64,000 nt of DNA from Chrysomallon squamiferum (GCA_012295275.1 CM022670.1:10975583-11039582); one strand, 5' to 3'; shown: positions 47,313 to 60,904, counted from the first letter of the stretch. Program-made: numbers and translations. Notes: generated from the letters alone by a model not told the origin.

Positions 47313-48746
47313 TGAATATTTATTTACTGTCTCTTTGAGTTTAGTTTATAACACATCGGTAATAACTGCTGAATTATTCCCCTCTAGATACATATACAGT
47401 TAGAACGAATATTGAATAATACGGTAACTTTACTTCGCTTATTATACGGTATGTGATACGCTGTCCAATTAATATTTTAAATAAAAATATGACCGTATTT
47501 TTATTGTTTCTGAAAGCTATATAAAGCAAGATTTAGAAGGTGTTAAGTAGCTATGAGGTTGAAAATTATGATTACTAATGACTAGCATGTGACACTAAAC
47601 CTTTAATCTCACCACACATAGTGCAGATATTGTTCCTGATGCATAATTTCGATAAACTGTTTGTAAATAGTATATATTAATGTAACACGGCTTACTCTTA
47701 TATACGTTTCACTTAAAGCCATTCACACGTACTGAAGAAAAAATATTTATATGTAGGCAAGTAATTAATACTGAAAAATTATATAAACAAGGATTTATTT
47801 ATTTTTTGTACATAACGTCTGCTTAAACTTAATTCTAGATTAAATGTAGTTCTTACAGCGCAGGTGTTATAAATTGTTTCATTTCAAAATATGTTTTACA
47901 TCTAAACCTACATAACTGCAGTTTCATTAGATACAGTTGTTTTTCTATATTGTCAGTTACAGGCATTTTATATACCAGCATCCAACAATGAATATATATT
48001 TATCTCAAAATAAATAAATAAACGAATAAATGTAATGAAATAATAATAATAATAATAATAATAATGATGATGATGATGGTTATGACGATAATGAATATTT
48101 AAAGAGACATCAACAGGCATTAGCATTAATGATTATTAGGTTGTTAAACTAATATTTATTTTGGCTCTTACCGATTCGTAGAAAAAGATGTTTCATATGT
48201 ACCTACTCGCACACTGAAAAGCTAAGTACTTACTAATCAGTCATGTTACGTATTTTTGACAGGTAGGCAAGTGAGATAAAAAATGAAAATAAAAAAAAGT
48301 ATATATATTTCTAATTTGAATCCATTTAATTTCAATGATTTTGTCTTTTATTTTTCTTAAATGAAATATATACATGCCTTAAATGATCGTTCAGGGAAAG
48401 CAGAACTACAAATGTTACCGTTTAGTACCGCTAAGAGAGATAACTCTTGTTCTACTGTTAACATTCAGTTCAAACAGTTATCTTTCTTGCACCACCAAAA
48501 CAAATTATTTGAAATTGATTTAAATAACCAGATGGATTATTAATTATAAACATTTTCTTCGAAACGTTCAACAGCTAATGGAGAAAATTCCTTAAGTCAG
48601 AATCATCATTAGCTTGAGCTGGACATGTATAATGGTATATATTTTAGTTATCACTTGTTGTTTACATTTATACTGACTATCGTGATTTCCCTTGATAATT
48701 ATTTTAGTTAGGAAATATAAATGTATAATTACAACTAAAAAATACA

Positions 48747-48807
<61 letters not shown>

Positions 48808-49220
48808 ATATTCGCACAGAAAACAAATATCTTAGAATTATATTTGTATAAGGTAATAACAATCCAGTGTTCTGTTCATTACATCAAAATGCTCTTTTTG
48901 ATGTTCTAGTTTTTGTTGTTTTTTTTTTAATAAAAAAATAGAAAAAAAAAAAAAAAAAAAAAGAAAAAGAAAAAACAACACCACAATCTGTTTTAAACCT
49001 TTCAAAACACGGTAATAATTTATATGTTTATACGTTAAATATCCGTTTAATATGCATTTACTTCAACTGTCAGATTAGCTTTTTATATATTTTTATATGG
49101 AAATGAACCAAAATATAATTTAAAGTCGTCATTTTATTCATGACTTCAAGTACGATGTGTATCATATGCTGATTTCATACTATTGTAAATTGTGAAAATA
49201 CAATAACGTTCATTATAAAT
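47313..49220. other. AT-rich noncoding DNA
   Basis: I see no gene. There is an (AAT)n/(GAT)n run near 48042-48076 and the (GT)n listed separately. A short plus-strand frame at 48361-48543 has no recognisable content. The promoter of the KCNE-like gene should lie just right of 47312, but I see no clear TATA box. Confidence 0.5.
48749..48804. repeat. (GT)n microsatellite
   Basis: About 27 uninterrupted GT units in intergenic DNA. Confidence 0.98.
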
Positions 49221-49284
49221 TTCATTTAGTTCGTGTCCTATCTGAAGTCGCAATTACATATAGGTTAATTGGATCGCTCAAGAT

Positions 49285-49385
49285 TCTTGCAGGTGAGTAA
49301 TATTTTGATAAGATATGGGAAAACGAAACTTATAAATATGAATATATATTTTTTTTTTTTAAACTTCATTTATGAAATTATAAAA
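49285..49385 (+). repeat. Direct repeat copy A (splice-donor-like segment)
   Basis: This roughly 95-bp segment begins at CTTGCAGGTGAGTAATATTT and ends near CTTCATTTATGAAATTATAA. A near-identical copy lies 1.65 kb downstream at 50935-51032. Each copy carries a consensus GTGAGT donor. In copy A the preceding 63 nt (49230-49292), after an ATTTAG acceptor-like site, are open in a single phase (phase 1 to 1), with VLSEVAITYRLIGS in the translation. Confidence 0.75.
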
Positions 49386-49646
49386 TATAATGGCTAGGAT
49401 TAAATTAGTTTTCTGTCATATCGTACAACAAAATTCTGTTTTCATTAGACAGTCAGTCTTTGCTCAGAAAACTGTAACCAGAACACAGATACTTTAAATT
49501 CATAACACTATGTGATAGGCCATTTCTTATTATATTATTTTGTAACGCTGCATTTATATGCTGCATTTACACATTTATACTCCATGGTTTATAGTATATA
49601 AACAGTCAAGTAACCCAAATTTTTCTTGATTAACTGGGAAATTTAA

Positions 49647-49647
<1 letters not shown>

Positions 49648-49705
<58 letters not shown>

Positions 49706-49720
49706 CAACAACAACAACAA
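49648..49720. repeat. (AAT)n(AAC)n microsatellite
   Basis: About 17 AAT units followed by about six AAC units. The poly-Leu/Ile minus-strand frame is an artefact of this repeat. Confidence 0.95.
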
Positions 49721-49848
49721 AAAAATATTAATAATAATAATAAGTAATAAAGTTGAGTTGGTGAAAAGTACCGAAGAACGAAACTTGCCATCATATACCA
49801 CGAGTAAAGTCATGTTGTTTACAAGTATTAAATCTAAATTATTATATT

Positions 49849-50322
49849 TCACAATGTGATGTTTGTATGCGTATCCACTGATCGTATGGTGTACAGGCTT
49901 CGAATAATAACTTTTATATAAAAATGTTTAAGATGTTTAAATTTACTGGAATATTCTTCGTATAGTCTAATGTAACTAATGGATGAGAAAATTAACCGAA
50001 CTAAATAAGATACTGATATATTTAAAATCTCAGCTAAATTATAATTATTGATGTAAAAATAACGTGATGAGTAAGCTACTGAGTTCATATTCATTGCAAG
50101 CCTTGTGAAAGTGCAGACTGAAACACTCAGATAGAGTATCTCTAGGTATCGTGCGTTCGTTTGTTTTTGAAATGTTCTTAACTGATGCCAAATACTATGA
50201 CTGTAGGTCAGCATGGTTATCATATATGGCATTAGAAGATTAAACAAATTGACAAAATCAAAACACATTAACCTCAGTGTGTTCACTAACTTGAGAAATA
50301 ACCAACAAGTATGAGATGTCAA
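49849..50322 (-). other. Hydrophobic open frame, weakly GPCR-like
   Basis: The 157-codon frame is non-repetitive and has several hydrophobic stretches. One reads LMPYMITMLTYSHSIWHQLR, where P and the second Y are eight residues apart, as P5.50 and Y5.58 are in class A receptors, followed by a loop-like QLRTFQKQ. A later stretch ends EEYSSKFKHLKHF, like the helix after TM7, but there is no NPxxY motif and no typical TM6. It may be a decayed receptor fragment or chance. The minus-strand 79-codon frame just upstream (50340-50579) adds no support. Confidence 0.2.
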
Positions 50323-50342
50323 TGCTAATTAATAACAGATCA

Positions 50343-52070
50343 CTGTAATTCTAACAAATCTATCTGATGATTTCTTTTTTTTTTTTTTTTTTTTTGTTGA
50401 AGGATCAAAAACTCAGTCGTTTCAATCTGATTTCTTGTTTTTCTTAAATGAAAAAAAAAGATAGTGCGAACAGGTCGTCCAAACCGAGTTCTTGTTATTG
50501 ATGTCATTGGCTGTGCTCCAGAGCATGAAGAACAAAGCAGCCACGCGGAAGATTTCTGACATTCAAGTGCATTCGTCAAACTTAGAGTTGATTATCGTTA
50601 ATGTTGAATGTCTTCAATCGTTATCTGGACCAGTCTTCGAAAAAGAACGGAAAAAAATACGTCAAACATATCGACCTCATGGTATGACACTTAAAAAAAA
50701 AAAAAACGTCTATTTTGTAAACAAAATTCTTATTTAGGAAAATTTTATTTTTTTAATACCATCGGATGACTAATACAAGACGCAGTAACAAAAGACTGTG
50801 AGATAACGCTTCATCAAAATCTGCAGTTTTTGTGGCATATACGTTGAAGAGGTCTACTCAGGCTGTACAGAAATTAGAACTGTTTTCATGTTTTTAACTA
50901 CAGCCTTCTTTTCGCAAAATCTGACATGACTTATTCTGGCAGGTGAGTAATATTTTGGTAAGATATGGAAAAATGAAACTTATAAATAAGAATATATATA
51001 TATTTTAAAACTTCATTTATGAAATTATAAAAAAAAAACATACTTTGATTATAATATACTGAAATCACGTAAAGAACGTTACATTCACCGTGTCCTGTCT
51101 TTATAAAAAAAAAAAAAAAATAACTAGCATATAATATAGGTTACATTTGTAATCTAAGGATAACAGCGTAATAAAACTGAGAGATAATCACATTTGATCT
51201 CGTATCAAAGTTCTTGTCATGTTACTCAGTTTGATAAGATTTTTAATGTGTTTTCTATGAAGCGTTCTAGCTGAAGTAACTTTGAAAATGGGTAACTGAT
51301 ACTCGTTAATGAAGTCAGTTTAATACTTTCTCTTATCTCGGTATGGGTCAAACAAACTGCTGACCAACATAAGTTAATTTATCTAAACTGCTAAGAAACA
51401 TGTCTGTGTTTGCGTAATGCTTGTTAAGAACGAATCCAAGGCATCTATGTAAAAAAATAAAAAATGTACCTAAATGTTCAGGTTTTTTAATTTTTTTAAA
51501 GCTAGATTAAAATGTTATGAGTAAACATTATTCATAAGATGAGGATTTAGCTTCTCCAAATGTCTGATAGACACCAGCACTTGAGAAAAAGAAAAGTTAT
51601 TTGAAACGTTTTAGACTCGCAATACAAATAAATAAATGGAAAAAAAAAGAAAAGAAAAAAAGAACCCAGAATAATATACATACATTTAATGCGAATGAAA
51701 AAAAAAATGATCAACAGATAAATAGAATTTTAAAAAATAATAAAAGACATTTAAAGAAGAGAAGAAAAGAAAAAGAAAAAAAAGAAAAAAAAAGAATCTG
51801 AAGCACATCCAGCTAACTAAAGGCAGTTAAAAATAAAGTATTTTAAATGGTTGAATTCTGCAGTAATACTGATCACGTATGGATAGCCAAAGAAACTGAC
51901 ATAGCAAAATGCCTTTGAAGAGTTTGAATGATGTATCATGAGTAAAAGAAAACTGTGCATTATACAACTGATTCTTAATAACTAGTAGTAAATCTTACTA
52001 ACATAACCCTCCTAAAAACATATTTCAAGTGACAGTTAAATATGTTAAAATGACAAAGCTGCTGATTTTT
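50343..52070. other. Noncoding DNA
   Basis: Apart from direct repeat copy B, I see AT-rich DNA with A-rich tracts (51640-51800), which produce a Lys-rich open frame. I cannot support a gene here. Confidence 0.5.
50935..51032 (+). repeat. Direct repeat copy B (splice-donor-like segment)
   Basis: This is the second copy of the segment at 49285. It begins at TCTGGCAGGTGAGTAATATT and ends at CTTCATTTATGAAATTATAA, with scattered single-base differences. It is preceded by a CTACAG acceptor-like site and a 39-nt stretch (50904-50942) that is open in only one phase. The pair flanks the receptor-like frame at 49849-50322. Confidence 0.75.
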
Positions 52071-52115
52071 ATCTCACTCATTATCTCACTCATTATCTCA
52101 CTCATTATCTCACTC
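52071..52115. repeat. 12-bp tandem repeat (TCTCACTCATTA)
   Basis: Nearly four perfect head-to-tail copies of a 12-bp unit are followed by a CACATA-rich stretch to about 52167. Confidence 0.95.
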
Positions 52116-52671
52116 GTTCACACATACACATACACATGCACATACACATTCACACATACACTCACACTAAAAATCTATTTATCAGATTTAGATAAACATT
52201 GAAAAATGATATTGTTAGCGGGCGTTCTTTCAACACAGGGAACTGATCTATATGTATTAATGTTTTGATGCTTATGTATCTATTCTACATTCACACCTAT
52301 TTATATAACAAGATAATTATTTCCGAATGTTTCTGTTTCTTTTATTAATTATTTACTGTTATTAATATAATTGTAATAAACACAGGGTTTCACCAGAAAC
52401 TGTTACTAAGAGAAAAAATTAATATATCGGTTTCAGTTAATTAATCTCTCTGTATATATATGTGTCAGCAAAACTCGATAAATATAGATTACCAATGTCT
52501 CGGTTTATGTTTCCTGTATTTAGAGATATCGGTTATCCTGATAAAGATTATATTAACATTGTGAAACTTAAACAAATAGCAACATACATATTCTGATACT
52601 GATATATTTTTTTTCAATACTGAACCATTAAAGACATTTTTTTTTTTTTTTAAACAAATCTTCCATTTCAG

Positions 52672-52817
52672 CAAAATGTCCTGTGACGTTACAAATTTTC
52701 TTTAACAAATCTGACGATTCAACCCCTGCAATTACACCAAAACCTTCCCCTCGGATAACGAGACTTGAAGCAGATCACACGACTGAACAAAGAAACAAGA
52801 CGACATCAAATATTAAC
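52672..52817 (+). other. Possible coding exon, unrecognised
   Basis: A CCATTTCAG acceptor precedes a frame reading KCPVTLQIFFNKSDDSTPAI and then a Pro/Arg/Thr-rich stretch ending NKTTSNIN, at a GTAAAT donor. It would run from phase 1 to phase 0. The translation is non-repetitive, with one sequon (NKT). No partner exon was identified, so this is weak. Confidence 0.25.
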
Positions 52818-53402
52818 GTAAATTTAATTTCACGTGTAATTATTTTTACTAAGTATCTAGAACTGACGTCGCACTTCACGTGACCTAGGCATGTTTTAAT
52901 GATGGATGGATAAAGTAATTTTGGGAATTATTATAAATAAATTAATAATGAAAAAAAAAAATAATAATTTAAAAAAAAAAAACCCGAGTAAAATCAAAGT
53001 CGGATGTTTTTTTGTGTTTTTTCTGAAGTTTTCCCCTTGATCTGGTATTTTCAGTGAAATAATGAAAAGAAAAAAAGAGAAAGTTATTTATTACTGTGCA
53101 CTAATGGTGATAGTGAACGGAAGCCAGGAACTGTGTTAGACGTGTGAATAGTGTACACATGTTGAAATTTATCATAAAAGAATAGCAGTGATAATAAGAT
53201 GAATGTAAACCGTCAAATAAAATTATATTAACAAACCAGATAAGTTGATTATTTACTTCCTTTTTGTACACCTGTGCAAATACAGATACACGCATGCACG
53301 TGCACGCTTGCACACGCACACTCATAGATTATTTTCATATTTACATATTCATAAACTGATTATGCAGAACAAATATACTGACTGCAATATGTTCAGCCAA
53401 GA

Positions 53403-53436
<34 letters not shown>

Positions 53437-53577
53437 TAAATGTATATGCATATGTATATATGTATGTATGTTCAGACAGATACATAGACAAACAGACAGC
53501 GACAGATTAACTAATACATATTTACATAATACTACACATTAACTATATGGATGCATCTTTGGAAACATACATTTACA

Positions 53578-53638
<61 letters not shown>

Positions 53639-54657
53639 TTGTATATACAAACTGATAGTTTAGTGAAATGGATTTACCAGTCTCTGAATGTGTTAACTGT
53701 TTTATGGCTAGTTTAATATCTGTTTATATGATTTGGCTGGTTTGTAATTCATTTGCAGCACGTTCTTACAGCATGATGACTGAAAATCCATTTTCCTGCA
53801 GTGTTGATATTTTTTTTCTCTCTCGGCTGAGTTTGATTTCAATTACTTAATGCGGATTCTGCGGTGAATTTTGCAACTGCTGATAATTATAGGTCTAACT
53901 TGGATTACATTCATGAACGAGCTTTATAACTCTTGAGCAGATACAAGATAAATGGACTCCAGTGGCGGTTTTGGCTTGTCGAATGTGGCCGCTTCGGTTA
54001 AATATTAGGGTAGCGGGTTAATTTAGGTGAACATGGGTAGAAAACTACTGTATCACCGGTTAGAGTGTATATAAAGACAGCTGACTGGAAATATCGGAGA
54101 AAGCACCCTTTACGTAAGTTTAAGCGTAATATTTTCAGAAGTCAGTTATCTCTTTGCTGAAGATTTCAATTCTTTATGTTGAATAAAAGAGTTTTATCTG
54201 AGTTTTATAGAACTACAATGAACTAAAAATGCATTTATTGACGTTGTTGTTGTTGCTGTTGTTGCTGTTGTTGTTATTACTGGTTTTTCTTCTCTTTCTT
54301 TTTTCTTTTTTTCCTTTTCCTTTTCTTTTCTTTTTTAAGTATTTCCGAAATTCATTTGACAGGACAGAAGTACATCTTTTTTGTTTCTATTAAATATGTT
54401 CTTATAAAAAAAAAAAAAAAAAAAAAAACAAATGAACAAAAACAAAAAAAAAAAATAATAATTACTTGACCAGACAATAGTAAAAATCATTATTAGTAAA
54501 TAAAAAATAAAAATAATTAAATAACATAAATAAATTTAAAAAAAAACATCACGTGAAAATACACAGATTATAATCAAAACAAAATAACGAAATATAAATA
54601 AAGATAATAACAAAACTAATAATAAGAAGACGAAGAAGAGCAACGTCAACAACAATG

Positions 54658-54688
<31 letters not shown>

Positions 54689-54860
54689 AGGACACGCCAA
54701 ATAGCTTTAAAATATACACGGATAGCTGACTTTAATTTACATACACTTATAACATAAACTTCTGCCTTGTTACTGAAGAAAATCCTTTCTTTTATATTTG
54801 TTCGCTGTGACAAAACACAGCTATCCCAGCTTTCAATGTAGGCGTTTCCAGTGGGCGTGT
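52818..54860. other. Noncoding DNA with microsatellites
   Basis: The stretch contains (AAT)n at 53405-53434, (AC)n at 53578-53636, GTT units at 54242-54275 and (AAC)n at 54654-54687. The block 53640-54200 is of higher complexity, with a 60-codon plus-strand frame of no recognisable content. Confidence 0.6.
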
Positions 54861-55324
54861 TTAGCACCCGTAAACTCGACGACGCATTAGATTTACTCAG
54901 AATACCTCTCTTAGAATCTATTAACTGTTTAATTCATCAGCTCGGAATTATTATTCTGTCGCATTCATTACCCAGACAGGATTTTTTTTTATCTTTTTAC
55001 CTGTTTCTATTAAATAATCTTCAAATGAATCTGGACAAAATAATCAAAATGTCATTAGTCATCTCGCGATAACATGATGATGAGAACCACAAACATGTAT
55101 TTATAAAAGTATTAATCTCTCAAGTCCTATATATCATAAGAAGGTATTTCGGTGCATTGTGTACACACAAATGGAATCTCTTCGTAGGGTTGTGGGGGGG
55201 GGATGAGAATTCTTTTTCATTTGCTTTCTGCTTCTTGTTTTTTTTTTCTTCTATTTTTCATTCTGCGTTTCTTTCTTTCTTTTTTAATTTTTTGTTGTTG
55301 TTGTTTTGTTATTTCTTATTCTTC

Positions 55325-55346
55325 ATTTCTTCTTCTTCTTCTTCTT

Positions 55347-55377
<31 letters not shown>

Positions 55378-55397
55378 TTATTATTATTATTATTATT
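55325..55397. repeat. (CTT)n(ATT)n trinucleotide repeat
   Basis: About 17 uninterrupted CTT units (GAA on the minus strand) run into about seven ATT units. They sit within a longer pyrimidine-rich stretch (55210-55550). Frames here are poly-Ser, poly-Phe or poly-Leu artefacts. Confidence 0.97.
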
Positions 55398-55559
55398 TTA
55401 TTTTATTTTTATTTTTATTTTATTTTATTTTTTTATTTTTATTTTTTTGTTGTTGTTTGTTGCTGTTATTAATTTTCTTCTTTTTCATTTATTATTATTA
55501 TAAGTTTTCTTTTTTGTTTTGTTTTCTTTTTTTTTTTTTTTTTTTTTTTGCTTAGGAAA

Positions 55560-56062
55560 TTATAAAATAAATAAAAAATTACAAAGAATAGATATTCAAA
55601 AAACAATAGCAAAGATAGTTAACATTCAAATTAAAGAATTTGTATGCTGGTCCGCAAAATGATGCCTAAAACAATATTCGATGCAGTAACTAAAATTATA
55701 TTTCATGTCTTACTATAGCTCCAGTATGAACTGTGAACTTATTACTGATTAATTATAATACAATAATAAAAAAATATATTTTTTTTAAAAAACCAAAAAA
55801 AAAAAAAAAACCCACCACCAATAATAACAGCAGTAATAGCAATTTGATGCAGCAACAGCAGAACCAAGAAGAAGAAACAACAGTGTTAAAATTTAAATTT
55901 AAAATTTAGTAAAAAGAAATCACAGTATATTTCAGATAATGAATCAGTTATATTTTACAGCACGTAGTACTACTGTCCTTGATGCAGAAAACGTAGAAAC
56001 TGTCGAGATTACATTTCAAATCAGTAAACTGACTTTACGTGAAATAAGCAGTGTCTAAAAGG

Positions 56063-56104
<42 letters not shown>

Positions 56105-58930
56105 AAACACATACACAAACGCATTCAACTGTAATTTCGTGTGATGGCAGAAGTGAAAGATGTTCGAGTCTTTACATAATTGTTACTTTACTTATTTTGA
56201 TATTCGATTTGTTTTAACATTTGTATTTTCAGTTCGTCACTAACCGACTTCTGAACAGAGCGTAGTAAATCAGAAGTTTCCGCGTGGTTGTAAAAACGAT
56301 CACATATATTTACATAATAATACTCAGAAGCCGACATCTTTGCATATATCAATCAAACAACCCGGCGTATTAAAAGACAGCTAACACGTTATCACCAGAG
56401 TGCTTATACCATGAGAAGGCTGTTAAACTGTCTGAAATCTTCAAACTGCTCCGTAGTTAATCTGCAACAGTATCGATATACAACACATGATGAGCCGCTT
56501 TCCATGTAGCCCCTACGTCAGTGTTACGTAAAAACAGAGCAGATGCTCTTTTGCTAATCGTAAAAAGTAAAGAAAATCTTATTGTGTTGGGATACCGAAT
56601 GCTGTTCTCGGTGTATTTCAGCAGCTGTTCAGCTTGTGCAAACGAGCATGTAGCGCCATGTGTGTGTTTGCCGCGCTTCTCGTGGCTTTCTGGTTCCAAA
56701 TCTAGAACTGTCTGTGTATCATCTTGATCGACTTTGGTTAGCCTCCAGAAATGCACCTTTAACTAACGTTCTTGGCGCGACTATCCAGACAATGTAGCGG
56801 AAAGAACAATGTGTACAGATCATTCTGATTAGCTGACAAACACCGATCTTATTGCTAGCGGCTCTAGCCTTCGACCAGTCTCTGACTGCCAAGTGTTAAC
56901 AGCTTTTTATCAGCTAACGATTGATTATTTTGTGTGCAAGGGCACTGACATCATCATCTTGGACGTGAAAAATGGAATAAAGAATACATCCCCGTGTTTA
57001 TTAAAAAAAATAATAATAATAATAAAAATAAAAAATAATTAGAAGAAAAACAAAAGAATAATAATAATAAAAAAAAAAGAATTCGAAAAATTAACAAAGT
57101 TCTGATGACTACCTTCCTCAGACAGACTCCATGACTTATGGCATCTTGAATTCAGTCTAATCTTAAAGAGAACCATTCCAACATTTGGCATTTTCATGAT
57201 GTTTTACGCGAGAACAGTCACCAAAGGAGATAATTATTATCCTTGCGATAACTGACAACGCAGCTCCACCAAAGGTATTAAATAAAAAATTGGATAAAGT
57301 TTTCTAAAAGTAGAACTGGTTCTTGCAAATGTTTAACGTGCTGGCTTTGACTTTGAGTTGTTATGTCAGTGTAATGGCACTTCACATAAATTCGTGATGA
57401 ATTTGTAAAAGTTCTGCAAGAAGCCATTATTTACGTAATTCTGTAAATAACTATTTAATTAGCATATTTCAAGAGGTGCCATAGAGTACAGCGGGAATGA
57501 CTAATGAATGCCGAATGTGGGAAAAGAACAGTAATGTCATTTCTGCTGTTATAATAATATAATTCGATGATGAACAATATTATGTTACCTATAAACCCAA
57601 TAACTGCTATATGATATAACAATAACAGTATGAGGACATAACCGCAAAAAGAACACCAGACATTTTTATCTTCTCCAATGAAAAATTTTCAATTTATTTT
57701 TTTTTGAATTATATATATATATATTAAAATATATGTGTTTTGTATTTGTGTGTTTGTGTAATTTGATAATCAACCAGAACAGTTTACTGAATAAATCAAA
57801 CGTTTTATGTACATTCATGTACGTTATGTGATGACACTTCTTTTACATGATTTGCTTATATCGTACCTTGCAGGACTGGCGAACTTTAACCGAACTGAAC
57901 TTTATATTTTATATCTAAAACAAAATTAATGACCAAACCAGTGAACCTATTCAGTTTCGGCCAAAAGATACGTCTGCAGTTTGCTGGTGTTGATGGCATT
58001 TGTTTACGAATTACTTCTGTTCTGACATAAATTAAGGGGATCAGACCTCTAACACTTTGAGCTGACCATGAACACCTTCACTGTCAAATGATTTCACCAC
58101 AGCTGACTAAATTTGGTCAAAAATAACACAGCAAAATAATCCTGTAAATACTTAGTGACCATAAGATTAACAAAAATAACGTAATTTATTATTAGCACTC
58201 TATTAGCTCTAACAAAGAAAAACAACAACATATGAAGTATACTGAATGAAATGTGGCCTGTCTTTGCCCTGAAATACTTTAAGAATGTACTTACTTATAC
58301 ACTAAATCACACTGACTATTATATGTCTTGAAGTGTGTGTGTGTGAGTGCGTGTGCTTTTAAATTTACGAATGAACGGATTTATCGACTAATGCATGTAT
58401 ATATGTATGTAGCTGTGCACGTGTGCAACTGTGTACGCACACACGCACGTATGTTTCACACATATGTGTACGAAACACACGTGCATACAGAAGGCCTTCT
58501 CAATCTGACCACGCCGCTGTCTGTCTTTTTTTTATAATCTTCCCATTTGTTTCTTTTCACAAGCTTTTGTTCGCTGCGCTGTGGAATGAAATGAAAATCC
58601 AGCCCGGCTGGGTGCACGTGGAACGTTGGCTCGTATTTAATGATTAGTCTTTGTACGTCAATCATAAGGCTATCTGGGAGTTCCGCGTCATTAAAGGGTT
58701 TAACTACAGGGTAATGGGATGGTCACCACTTCCAGAACCCGTAACTTGACAGCCACGAATCAGTGAACAGACTTCATTGGTGCATAACTATGAAACTTTA
58801 TCTGCCATTTTTCTGCCTCATTTCATCTCGGAATTAACCTACTGGCCCTGAATAACAGACTATCAAACACCTGCACTGCTCATACCGCTCTCATAGAAAA
58901 ACACGTTACAGGAGGTGTTCTCAGAAAATC
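55560..58930. other. Noncoding DNA, partly high-complexity
   Basis: I see no supported gene. The (AC)n repeat is at 56072-56096. The block 56240-56900 has mixed composition and a 99-codon minus-strand frame (56457-56756) that I do not recognise, without splice context. The block 58480-58900 is similar, with an E-box-like GCACGTGG near 58614. Confidence 0.45.
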
Positions 58931-58937
58931 GCTTTGT

Positions 58938-59335
58938 TGTTACTGTTATTATTACTGTTGTTGTTGTTGTTGTTATTGTTGTTACTGTTATTTTTTTTTT
59001 ATTGTTATTGATGTTTTTGTTGTTGTTGTTAATGCTATTATTGTTGTTGCTGATGTTGTTGTTGTTGCCATTGTTATTGTTGTTGTTGCTTTTACTGCTG
59101 TTTTTGTTATTTTTGTTGTTATTGTTGTTGTTGTTACTTTTACTGCTGTTTTTGTTATTTTAGTTGTTATTATTATTGTTGTTTTTTGTTTGTTTTGTAG
59201 TTGTTGTTGTTGCCTTTACTGCTATCTTTGTTATTTTTGTTGTAATTGTTATTATTATTACTGTTGTTGTTGTGGCTGAAGATATTGTTATTGTTGTTGG
59301 TTGAGGTGTGATATTTTTTTTTTTTTTTTGTTGTT
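58938..59335. repeat. Degenerate GTT-rich tract
   Basis: About 350 bp of (GTT)n is broken by ATT, ACT and GCT units, with internal copies of a unit containing TTTTACTGCTGTTTTTGTTA. It has a pure Leu/Val translation and is noncoding. Confidence 0.9.
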
Positions 59336-59399
59336 ATTATTTTATTGTCCATGTTGTTTGTTTTGTTGTTTTTTGTTTGTTATTTTTATTTTCTGTAAA

Positions 59400-60800
59400 A
59401 CCACACACAGTACAGATCGGTAATCTAACACCGGTCCACGGTATTGAAGTTAAAACTGAAACTATTCAGCGTCTTTGCCACCAAAGCCTGAAGTGACACA
59501 AACTTATTTGCGTTTCACATCGATTGTAAAGAAATCTTTGTTTCGTTAACGTTAAAAAGTTAAGATCTTAAAACCCACAGCATGAATACCTCATGCCGCG
59601 AATATTCTTCATCTTGAGACAGGTGTGTCGTTAAAAAAAAAAAAAAGAGCACAACTAAATATACAAGTAAAATAATACTGTTGACAAATTACAGTGTGCT
59701 CTGACAGTCTTGTTTGTAATTTTCACAAAAGGGCTGTCGACTGACTACAGTATGGGCACAGCGTGGGACTTGTAACCGACAACATCCACCACTGAGACCA
59801 ATCAGTGGACTGACTGCAGCAGCGCCTTCAGAAACGACTACAAATCAGCAGACGCTAGCAAAAGCTGGTACTAAAATACTGACTGACACATTAATATGGT
59901 ATTTTACAGCCGTTGCGTTGCCCTCATTGGTGTTTGCCGAAATTATCTACGAACTGAAACGATAACATTACCCATTACAAATCATATTAAAGATATATGA
60001 GAAAAAAATAAAGATAGTTCGGTTTAAAATGGATGAGAATCCGTTCAGGAAATTCCAGATTAATGTTTGTTTAGGTCAGGAATGTGTATGGGTATGGATA
60101 AATGTTAAACGACACCTCAGCAGAAAATTACTTTAGTAGCTAATATTATAAAAAACTTGATCGATTTGTTTGCTCTTCATATCAAAACAGTGTGTACATG
60201 TCTTTAAGAAGTAACCCTTGTAACTGGTAAGTATTAAATTACGGACAACCTGTAGCTGTGTGGAGTTGTTTCAATGTACCTGTATTTATGTGGGAAAAAA
60301 CAAACAAATAAAGCATTAAAGAAATCGTTTATCAATATAATTTTACTAAACAGATTTTTCTTTTTCCACATATTTTTTTAAATGGTTCATGATTTAAAAA
60401 AACCTGCAGATTGGTTACTGGACACGAATGGGGCATTCACATTCATCAAGTTATTCTGTTGCAAGTTTATTTATTTATAATACACCAGAAAAGAAGGTTA
60501 AAAAAAAAATTAAAAAATGACCAACTCAGAGAAACAACAATCTTCAACTTTTTTTTTTTTCTTTTTTTTCAGTTAAAGAAAGTTTCGTTAGGTTCTGTAA
60601 CACATACCTTTCAGGTACATGAGTAAGCGTGTTAGGATTAAATGTCACGTACATAATTATCAGCGGAAATTCTTTTGATTTTTCGGCTTTATCTCAGCTC
60701 CGCTGTGCTCTGATTCCCACTTTATTTCGTTTGAAAATGTTGAATGTTACAAATTAATGATCCTTCGAATATTCATATTATTTTATCTTTTTCAGTTCGA
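59400..60800. other. Noncoding DNA
   Basis: No gene is visible. The block 59690-59960 has balanced composition and is free of repeats, but has no long frame. Confidence 0.5.
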
Positions 60801-60805
60801 AGATG

Positions 60806-60904
60806 ATTTTTTTTTTTTTTTTGGTTTTGTTTTGGTTCATTTATTTTTATTTTTTTATATTTTTTTATTTTATTATTTTTATAATAATAATAATAATAGT
60901 AATA

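Noticed and set aside
55157-55555. 132-codon plus-strand frame with poly-Ser and poly-Tyr
   Set aside because: It is a pure CTT/ATT/T-rich simple-sequence translation.
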